A stretch of 60,026 nucleotides of DNA from JBGQOG01 sp052113705 (lineage in GTDB: Bacteria > Pseudomonadota > Alphaproteobacteria > Rhodobacterales > Rhodobacteraceae), in NCBI RefSeq assembly GCF_052113705.1, contig NZ_JBGQOG010000022.1, forward strand, positions 1 to 60,026, written 5' to 3'. Shown piece after piece: positions 54,646-60,026 of this stretch. Below the pieces are notes generated by a model, which was not told the DNA's origin, ran no database searches, and saw only the letters and a list, made by a program, of their open reading frames with translations. Made by a program: the position numbers and the translations under genes. Position 1 is the first letter of the stretch. Every line of letters begins with the position of its first letter.

Positions 54646-55365
54646 GCCGATCCAGGCCCGCGTGTAGCGGACAGCTTCGCCGACGGCCGTTTCCAGATCC
54701 TTGCCTTGTGCCAATTGACAGGCGATGGCCGTGGCCAGCGTGCAGCCCGTACCCCGGCGTCCGCGCGGCGCGCGGGGCCCCGAGAAGGCGCGCGGTGGGG
54801 TTTCGCGGCGAAACAGCCAGTCTGTTACCCCCGGCCCCTCATCATGCCCGCCTTTCAGCAGCACCGCTAAGGTACCCGTTTGCAGGAGGATTGCGGCCTG
54901 TTCGGCGCGTTCCTCCGGGCTGCGGGCGAGGGGGCGCCCGGTCAGCTGCGCGGCCTCGGGCAGGTTCGGGGTGAGCAGCCTGGTGCGCGGAAACAGCCGC
55001 GCGCGCATGGTCTTGATGCCCTCGGGGTCGAGGAGGGCCGCGCCCGAGCTGGAGGCCAGCACCGGATCCAGCACCAGCGGCGCATTTGGCAGCGTTTCAG
55101 CCAGAACAGAGACTGTTTCGGCGGTTTTCAGCATCCCGAGTTTGATCGCCGCCAGCGGCCCGATTCCGGCGATCTGCTGTGCCAGCGAGCGGGAAGGGAG
55201 CGGGTAAATATCCCGCATTTCGCGGTCGCTTTGGGCGGTGACGGCGGTGATCACGGCATGGGTTTCCACCCCGTGATCACGGGCGGTGGCGAGGTCACGC
55301 AGCAGGCCTGCGGCGCCGGTGCCGTCGAATCCGGCGGCGATCAGAACCCGCAAACGGATACCCAT
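54634..55365 (-). CDS. thiD: Hydroxymethylpyrimidine phosphate kinase-like protein
   Basis: A 243-residue ribokinase-fold enzyme. Expected role: phosphorylation of HMP and HMP-phosphate for thiamine synthesis. Seen: AVITAVTAQSD, AIKLGMLKTAETV, LVLDPVLASSSGAALL, LLTPNLPEAAQLTG, a LLKGGHDEG strand and the C-terminal RGRRGTGCTLATAIA that holds the catalytic region. The N-terminal substrate loop reads AGFDGTGAAGLLRDL instead of the common SDPSGGAG, so it is a divergent ThiD. It is the last gene of the thiCOSGED operon, overlaps thiE by 25 bases and overlaps the end of rep by 12. Site g is in it. Confidence 0.8.
   Translation of the reverse strand: MGIRLRVLIAAGFDGTGAAGLLRDLATARDHGVETHAVITAVTAQSDREMRDIYPLPSRSLAQQIAGIGPLAAIKLGMLKTAETVSVLAETLPNAPLVLDPVLASSSGAALLDPEGIKTMRARLFPRTRLLTPNLPEAAQLTGRPLARSPEERAEQAAILLQTGTLAVLLKGGHDEGPGVTDWLFRRETPPRAFSGPRAPRGRRGTGCTLATAIACQLAQGKDLETAVGEAVRYTRAWIGSGG
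54800..54814. other. parS-like palindrome (site g)
   Basis: Palindrome GTTTCGC-G-GCGAAAC inside thiD; translated on the minus strand as F-R-R-E-T. Confidence 0.75.
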
Positions 55366-55940
55366 AGACGCGCGCGGGCCTCCGGATCGGGGGCGGTGAT
55401 CAGGTCGGTGACCACGGCGGCGCTGTCGGCTCCGGCGGTGAACACACCGGGCAGACGCTCGGGAGTCAGGCCGCCGATGGCGACGAGGGGGGTGCTGCCG
55501 AGGCGGGATTTCCAGCGGGTGAGTTTCTCGAGGCCCTGCGGTTGCCATTTCATCTTTTTCAGCAGCGTCGCATAGACGGGGCCGAGGGCGATATAGGCGG
55601 GGTTCAGCGCCTGTGCCCGCGTGAGTTCGGCGCGGTCATGGGTGGAGAGGCCGAGGCGGATGCCCGCGCGGGTGAGGGCGGGGAGATCGGCGGTGTCGAG
55701 GTCCTCCTGACCGAGGTGTATGAAATCGGCGCCCGCCTCCAGTGCCTCCTGCCAATGGTCATTGACCACAAGGGTGGCGTGATGGGCACGGCAGGTGGCT
55801 TGCGCGGCGCGGATCTGGGCGGGGACCTCGTGTGCCGCACCTTTGAAGCGGAGCTGCACGAGGCGGGCGCCTTGCGGCACGATGCGGGCGATCCAATCGG
55901 CATCGGGCAGGACGGGGTAGAAGCGGGGCAGGGGGGTCAT
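55341..55940 (-). CDS. thiE: Thiamine-phosphate synthase
   Basis: A 199-residue TIM-barrel enzyme that joins the thiazole and pyrimidine phosphates. Signatures: ARLVQLRFKG, TLVVNDHWQEALEAGADFIHLGQEDL, GLSTHDRAELTRA, ALGPVYATLLKKMKWQPQGLE and VAIGGLTPERL. Slightly short for the family (~210) but all elements are present. Its ATG overlaps the stop of thiG (ATGA), so translation is coupled. Confidence 0.92.
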   Translation of the reverse strand: MTPLPRFYPVLPDADWIARIVPQGARLVQLRFKGAAHEVPAQIRAAQATCRAHHATLVVNDHWQEALEAGADFIHLGQEDLDTADLPALTRAGIRLGLSTHDRAELTRAQALNPAYIALGPVYATLLKKMKWQPQGLEKLTRWKSRLGSTPLVAIGGLTPERLPGVFTAGADSAAVVTDLITAPDPEARARLWVSVCGF

Positions 55941-56698
55941 GCCAGCACCGCCATGCCGAGGAGCGGGGTGGAGGGTTGCGCCATGTCGCGGGGCGGCATC
56001 AGGCCCGCCATATGGGCGGTGTGCCCGGCCTCGATCGCTTGCGCGAAGGCGCGGGCCATCGCCACCGGGTCACCCGCCTTGGCGACGGCGGTGTTGAGGA
56101 GCACGGCGTCATAGCCCATTTCCATCGCGCGGGCGGCCTGCGAGGGGGCGCCGAGGCCCGCGTCGATCACCAGCGGCACGCCGGGGAAATGCGCGCGCAT
56201 GGAGGCGAGGGCCTCGGCGTGGCGGAGGCCCTGACCGGAGCCGATGGGCGCACCCCAGGGCATGAGAACCTCGCAGCCGGCGGCGAGGAGATGCTCGCCG
56301 ACGATCAGATCTTCGGTGGTGTAGGGGAAGACCTGAAAGCCATCCTCGGAGAGGATGCGGGCGGCCTCGACCAGGGCGAAAGGATCGGGCTGGAGCGTGT
56401 CGGCATGGCCGATGACCTCCAGTTTGATCCAGGGCGTGCCGAGCAGTTCACGCGCCATATGGGCGGTGGTGACGGCTTCTTTGACCGTGTGACATCCGGC
56501 GGTGTTGGGCAAAAGCCGCGCGCCGCTGGATTGCAGGATCGGCCAGAGACCGGCGCCGCCGGGGCCTTCGCGGCGCAGGGAAACGGTGATGACGCCCGCG
56601 CCGGAGGCGGCGATGGCCTGGGTGAGCACCTCGGGCGAGGGATAGCCTGCGGTGCCGAGCATCAGGCGCGAGGGGAGGGTGGTGCCATAGAACTGCAT
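55937..56698 (-). CDS. thiG: Thiazole synthase
   Basis: A 253-residue TIM-barrel enzyme making the thiazole phosphate from ThiS-thiocarboxylate, deoxyxylulose 5-phosphate and dehydroglycine. Signatures: GTAGYPSPEVLTQAI, VSLRREGPGGAG, LLPNTAGCHTVKEAVTTAHMA, the lysine in TPWIKLEVIGH, VFPYTTEDLI, MPWGAPIGSGQGL and PLVIDAGLGAPSQAA. It starts one base after thiS and overlaps thiE. Confidence 0.95.
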   Translation of the reverse strand: MQFYGTTLPSRLMLGTAGYPSPEVLTQAIAASGAGVITVSLRREGPGGAGLWPILQSSGARLLPNTAGCHTVKEAVTTAHMARELLGTPWIKLEVIGHADTLQPDPFALVEAARILSEDGFQVFPYTTEDLIVGEHLLAAGCEVLMPWGAPIGSGQGLRHAEALASMRAHFPGVPLVIDAGLGAPSQAARAMEMGYDAVLLNTAVAKAGDPVAMARAFAQAIEAGHTAHMAGLMPPRDMAQPSTPLLGMAVLA

Positions 56699-56699
56699 G

Positions 56700-56897
56700 T
56701 CAGCCCCCCTGCATCGGGGTCAGAACCTCGATCCGGTCGCCATCGCGCAGGGGGGTTTCGCGGCGAAACCCGGCGGCGATGAAATCACCATTGAGGGCGG
56801 TGGCAACGGGGCGGTCTGCGAAGCCGAGTTCAATGAGGGCTTCGGCGAGGGTGGTGGCCGTGGTCTCGGCCGGGCGGCCGTTCAGGTCAATGCGCAT
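56700..56897 (-). CDS. thiS: Thiamine sulfur-carrier protein
   Basis: A 65-residue ubiquitin-fold protein that carries sulfur as a C-terminal thiocarboxylate. It ends in the essential Gly-Gly (VLTPMQGG) and has the NGDFIAAG and LRDGDRIEV features. The segment where others read VPRSEW is F-R-R-E-T, set by site h, without change of length. Its start overlaps the thiO stop by 16 bases. Confidence 0.93.
   Translation of the reverse strand: MRIDLNGRPAETTATTLAEALIELGFADRPVATALNGDFIAAGFRRETPLRDGDRIEVLTPMQGG
56754..56770. other. parS-like palindrome (site h)
   Basis: Perfect 17-bp palindrome GGTTTCGC-G-GCGAAACC in thiS; read on the minus strand as G-F-R-R-E-T. Confidence 0.8.
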
Positions 56898-57847
56898 GGG
56901 GTGGCTTTCGATTCGGTGAAGAGGGCGAGCGCCTCGGCGGCCAGGGCCGGGGCGAGGAGGAAGCCGTGACGGTAGAGGCCGTTGATCTGCAGCGTGTCGC
57001 CTGCCCGCGTGACGCGGGGGCGGTTGTCGGCATAGGCGGGGCGCAGGCCGGTGCCGGTCTCGATCACCGAGGCCTCGGCAAAGGCCGGGTGCAGGGTATA
57101 GGCGGCGGAGAGAAGCTCCATCAGCGTGCGGGCGGTGATCGGGCGCGGGTCGCTGCTTTCGACCATCGAAGCGCCTATCATGTATAATCCGCTGCCTCGT
57201 GCCACTATATATAGTGGAAAACGGGGGTGCAGCAGGCGGATGGTGCGGCTGATCGCGAGGTCGGGGCTGCGCAGGATCGCCATTTCGCCGCGCACGGCGC
57301 GGAGGTTGGGGATACGGTCCTGTGCGGTGATGCCGCGACAGTCGATCACCGCGCCCTGGGGTGTTTCGGTGCAGCCAAAGCGAAAGCGGCCGCCCATGTC
57401 GCGGATGCGGGTGGTGAGGGCGGCGAGTGCGGTGCGCGGGCAGAGATGCGCCTCGTCTCTATAGTAGAGCGCGGTGGTGAAGCGCCCGGCAAGGTCGGGC
57501 TCAAGCGCGGCGATATCGGGGGCGGTGAGGGTTTCGTGGCCGGTGGTGCGGGCGGCGAAACGGCTGAGCTCGGCGCGGTCGCGCGGGGCGGCGAGGGCGA
57601 TGGTGCCGCGGCGTTCGACGCCCGGGACGCGGGCGGCCCACCAGTCGGTGCAGCCCGCCGCCCGGGCGATGACATCGGGCGGCGCGCCGTCCGCCTCGCA
57701 GCCGGGGGCGAGCATGCCGCCCGCCAGCCAGCTCGCGCCGCGCGGGTCGGCGTGACGGTCCTGCACCGTGACGTCAAACCCCGCCTCAAGGAAGGTGGTG
57801 GCGGCGCAAAGCCCCGCCACCCCGGCCCCCAGAACGGTGACCTGCAT
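56882..57847 (-). CDS. thiO: Glycine oxidase / FAD-dependent dehydroglycine-forming enzyme
   Basis: A 321-residue FAD enzyme that makes the iminoglycine needed by ThiG. N-terminal Rossmann motif VTVLGAGVAGLCAATTFLEAG and QDRHADPRGASWLAGGMLAPGCE. The substrate-binding half has RGEMAILRSPDL, GASMVESSDPRPIT and GLRPAYADNRPRV, with GLYRHGFLLAPALA at the end. It starts two bases after thiC and overlaps thiS by 16. Confidence 0.92.
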   Translation of the reverse strand: MQVTVLGAGVAGLCAATTFLEAGFDVTVQDRHADPRGASWLAGGMLAPGCEADGAPPDVIARAAGCTDWWAARVPGVERRGTIALAAPRDRAELSRFAARTTGHETLTAPDIAALEPDLAGRFTTALYYRDEAHLCPRTALAALTTRIRDMGGRFRFGCTETPQGAVIDCRGITAQDRIPNLRAVRGEMAILRSPDLAISRTIRLLHPRFPLYIVARGSGLYMIGASMVESSDPRPITARTLMELLSAAYTLHPAFAEASVIETGTGLRPAYADNRPRVTRAGDTLQINGLYRHGFLLAPALAAEALALFTESKATPCALT

Positions 57848-57849
57848 GT

Positions 57850-59652
57850 TCAGCCGTCCTTTTTATCCGTGGGCAGGTAAATCTCGCCCTGTTCGCGGAA
57901 TTTGGCGGCCATTGCCTCCATGCCTTCCTTTTGCGCCTCGGCGCGGATGTCATGGCTGATCCGCATCGAGCAGAATTTCGGCCCGCACATCGAGCAGAAA
58001 TGCGCGGTTTTATGCGCCTCTTTCGGCAGGGTCTCGTCGTGGAAGGAGCGGGCGGTATCGGGATCAAGCGAGAGGTTGAACTGATCCTCCCAGCGGAATT
58101 CGAACCGCGCGCGGGAAAGCGCATCATCGCGGGCCTGCGCGCCGGGGTGACCCTTGGCGAGATCGGCGGCATGGGCGGCGATCTTATAGGTGATGACGCC
58201 GGTTTTCACATCATCGCGGTCGGGCAGGCCCAGATGCTCCTTGGGGGTGACATAGCAAAGCATGGCCGTGCCGAACCAGCCGATCATCGCGGCGCCGATG
58301 GCCGAGGTGATATGGTCATAGCCCGGCGCGATATCCGTGGTGAGCGGCCCGAGGGTGTAAAACGGCGCCTCGCCGCAGGTGGCGAGCTGCTTGTCCATAT
58401 TCGCCTTGATCTTGTGCATGGCGACATGGCCCGGCCCTTCGATCATCACCTGACAGCCATGCGCCCAGGCGATCTGCGTCAGCTCGCCCAGGGTTTCCAG
58501 CTCGGCAAATTGCGCGCGGTCATTGGCATCGGCAATGGAGCCGGGGCGCAGACCGTCGCCCAGCGAGAAGGAGACGTCATAGGCGCGCATGATTTCGCAG
58601 ATGTCCGCGAAATGCGTGTAGAGAAAGCTTTCGCGGTGATGGTGCAGGCACCACTTGGCCATGATCGAGCCGCCGCGCGAGACGATGCCGGTGACCCGGG
58701 TTGCGGTGAGCGGCACATAGGCGAGGCGCACGCCCGCATGGATGGTGAAGTAATCCACCCCCTGTTCGGCCTGTTCGATCAGCGTGTCGCGGAAAATCTC
58801 CCAGGTCAGGTCTTCGGCGATGCCGTTCACCTTTTCCAGCGCCTGATAGAGCGGCACGGTGCCGATGGGGACCGGGGAATTGCGGATGATCCATTCGCGG
58901 GTGTTGTGGATGTTGCGGCCGGTGGAAAGGTCCATCACCGTATCGGCGCCCCAGCGGATCGCCCAGACCAGCTTCTCGACCTCTTCCTCCATCGAGGAGG
59001 TGACGGCGGAAGTGCCCATATTGGCATTGATCTTCACCAGGAAGTTGCGGCCGATGATCATCGGCTCCAGCTCCGGGTGGTTGATATTGGCCGGGATGAT
59101 CGCCCGGCCGCGGGCGATTTCGTCGCGCACAAACTCCGGCGTCACCAGATCGGGGATCGAAGCACCGAAGTCTTCGCCGTCGCGGGGGGCGGTGGCGGTG
59201 CGGGCCATATTCTCGCGGAGGGCGACATACTCCATCTCGGCGGTGATGATCCCGGCGCGGGCATATTCATATTGGGTGGGGGCGGCACCGTTCCTGCCGC
59301 GCAGCGGCTGCCGTTTGGCGGGGAATTCCGGGGTCAGTCGGTCGCCGGTGACAAAGCCATTGTCGGCGGGGGTGATGCTGCGGCCGGTATAGGCCTCAGT
59401 ATCGCCGCGCGCGGCAATCCATTCCGCCCGCAGGGGGGCCAGGCCCGCCGCGATGTCGATGTTGGCCGCGGGATCGGTATAGGCGCCCGAGGCGTCATAC
59501 ACGACCACCGGCGGCTCGCCCGCCGTGGGGTGCAGGGCGATCTCGCGCATCGGTACCCGGATTTGCGGGAAAAGCGTGCCCGGCAGATGGATCTTGCTCG
59601 AGGCGGGCAGGGGGCCCGTGGTGACGGTGGGCAGGGGGGACATCTGGTTCAT
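57850..59652 (-). CDS. thiC: Phosphomethylpyrimidine synthase
   Basis: A 600-residue radical-SAM-type enzyme converting aminoimidazole ribotide into HMP phosphate. N-terminal PMREIALHPT and TPEFPAKRQPLRG match the family. Features: MGTSAVTSSMEEEVEK, DTVMDLSTGRNIHNTREW, DYFTIHAGVRLAYVPLTATR, MIEGPGHVAMHKI, and the cluster-binding cysteines in CSMCGPKFCSM near the end. Start: ATG at 59652 with GAGG six bases upstream. It is the first gene of the thi operon and is governed by the TPP riboswitch at 59757. Confidence 0.97.
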   Translation of the reverse strand: MNQMSPLPTVTTGPLPASSKIHLPGTLFPQIRVPMREIALHPTAGEPPVVVYDASGAYTDPAANIDIAAGLAPLRAEWIAARGDTEAYTGRSITPADNGFVTGDRLTPEFPAKRQPLRGRNGAAPTQYEYARAGIITAEMEYVALRENMARTATAPRDGEDFGASIPDLVTPEFVRDEIARGRAIIPANINHPELEPMIIGRNFLVKINANMGTSAVTSSMEEEVEKLVWAIRWGADTVMDLSTGRNIHNTREWIIRNSPVPIGTVPLYQALEKVNGIAEDLTWEIFRDTLIEQAEQGVDYFTIHAGVRLAYVPLTATRVTGIVSRGGSIMAKWCLHHHRESFLYTHFADICEIMRAYDVSFSLGDGLRPGSIADANDRAQFAELETLGELTQIAWAHGCQVMIEGPGHVAMHKIKANMDKQLATCGEAPFYTLGPLTTDIAPGYDHITSAIGAAMIGWFGTAMLCYVTPKEHLGLPDRDDVKTGVITYKIAAHAADLAKGHPGAQARDDALSRARFEFRWEDQFNLSLDPDTARSFHDETLPKEAHKTAHFCSMCGPKFCSMRISHDIRAEAQKEGMEAMAAKFREQGEIYLPTDKKDG

Positions 59653-59703
59653 CAAAGCCTCACATAGGTCTGCGTTGATGACCCGTGACGTGAGGCAGGA
59701 GCT

Positions 59704-59743
59704 GGGGGCATGCCCCCTTAAGATAGAGACGCCTCGAAAGGCG
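59704..59743 (-). promoter_or_regulatory. Leader hairpins between aptamer and thiC
   Basis: Two short hairpins lie in the 5' leader: the 14-bp palindrome GGGGGCATGCCCCC at 59704-59717 and CGCC-TTTCGA-GGCG at 59730-59743. They could be parts of the riboswitch expression platform. Neither has a clear U tract, so control of ribosome access rather than termination is likely. Confidence 0.4.
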
Positions 59744-59756
59744 ACATCGACCGCGT

Positions 59757-59860
59757 GCTTCCTACGCCAGTATCAACTGGGTCAGGTTCGAAGGGTCGCG
59801 TCACCGTGGGGTTGCCCCCACTGTCAGCCTCTCAGTCCCCTAGGTGGGACTCCCCCGACG
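59757..59860 (-). ncRNA. TPP (THI-element) riboswitch
   Basis: Reading the minus strand, the aptamer has the diagnostic blocks: CTGAGAGGCTG after a P1/P2 stem start (GGGGGAGTCCC), then GACCCTTCGAACCTGA and the CAGTTGATACTGGCGTAGG end. These are the pyrimidine-sensing CTGAGA element and the pyrophosphate-sensing ACCTGA element. It lies ~105 bases before thiC and should turn off the operon when thiamine pyrophosphate is plentiful. Confidence 0.95.
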
Positions 59861-59973
59861 TGAGGCGGAGAGTAGCAGGGGAAATCCGGGCGTCAACGGC
59901 GGTGTTGGGTTGCCGCACGCGTGAAGGCCAAAGCGCCCCTCATACAGCCCGCGCGCGTGGGGGTTGATGGTGC

Positions 59974-60026
59974 GGGGGCTCTGCCCCCGATCGCCTTTGG
60001 CGATTCCCCCGAGGTATTTGGGCCAA
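59974..60026. repeat. Dispersed GGGGGCT...CCCCCGAGG intergenic repeat at right edge
   Basis: GGGGGCTCTGCCCCCG followed by a CGCC-TTT-GGCG hairpin, CCCCCGAGGTATTTGGGCCAA. It is related to the copy at 36379. The bases 59866-59973 hold no gene. Confidence 0.55.

Overview
The window is GC-rich DNA from an alphaproteobacterium, most likely a member of the Rhodobacterales (Rhodobacter/Paracoccus-like; genus not resolved). This rests on the strong G/C third-position bias, the gene families present (RND, BCCT, many MCPs, a thiCOSGE-type operon, NnrU, DUF4202) and the intergenic repeat ending in a CCCCCGAGG-like block near 36.4 kb and at the right edge. The window carries a ParA/ParB pair, an iteron array and a Rep_3-type initiator, so it includes the replication/partition core of a secondary replicon (chromid or megaplasmid). 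No rRNA, tRNA, CRISPR or intact insertion sequence was seen.

Layout. 0.7-11 kb: mixed metabolic genes: a BCCT osmolyte transporter, a siderophore-interacting flavoprotein, a flavin-reductase-like protein, an OmpA-family protein with a very long Ala/Pro/Glu region, an EEP-family hydrolase coupled to a cardiolipin-synthase-like PLD protein, a branched-chain aminotransferase and a DUF4432 sugar-epimerase-like protein. 11.4-12.6 kb: two small exported proteins. 13.3-18.7 kb: a compact exopolysaccharide operon of a membrane protein, an O-antigen-ligase/polymerase-like protein, a PP2A-type phosphoesterase and a Wzc-type chain-length regulator/tyrosine kinase. 18.8-22.9 kb: an orphan periplasmic binding protein followed by a transmembrane chemoreceptor. 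22.9-29.9 kb: a surface-glycan-like module of two divergent paralogous alpha/beta hydrolases, one protein with three glycosyltransferase modules, and an AGE-family epimerase. 30-35.3 kb: a TetR-MFP-RND efflux operon with a clear palindromic operator. 35.4-38.8 kb: transaldolase, 6-phosphogluconate dehydrogenase and a divergent PanB-like protein. 39-45.8 kb: a chemosensory cluster of a soluble multi-PAS MCP, a protein with three CheW domains and a membrane PAS MCP, with no CheA, CheR, CheB or CheY. 46-50.2 kb: a small unknown protein, Tex, NnrU and DUF4202. 50.2-54.6 kb: parB-parA on the minus strand, the origin, and rep on the plus strand. 54.6-59.9 kb: a TPP-riboswitch-controlled thiC-O-S-G-E-D operon.

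The most striking signal is a 15-17 bp palindrome, (G)GTTTCGC-N-GCGAAAC(C), present seven times plus one near match between 50.05 and 56.77 kb and not found elsewhere in the window. It lies inside parB, parA, rep, thiD, thiS and the DUF4202 gene, and in two intergenic spots. It is read in all three codon phases, which implies selection on the DNA itself; it is the best candidate for the centromere (parS) array of this replicon. The origin also holds five 19-bp iterons at an exact 22-bp period beside an AT-rich stretch.
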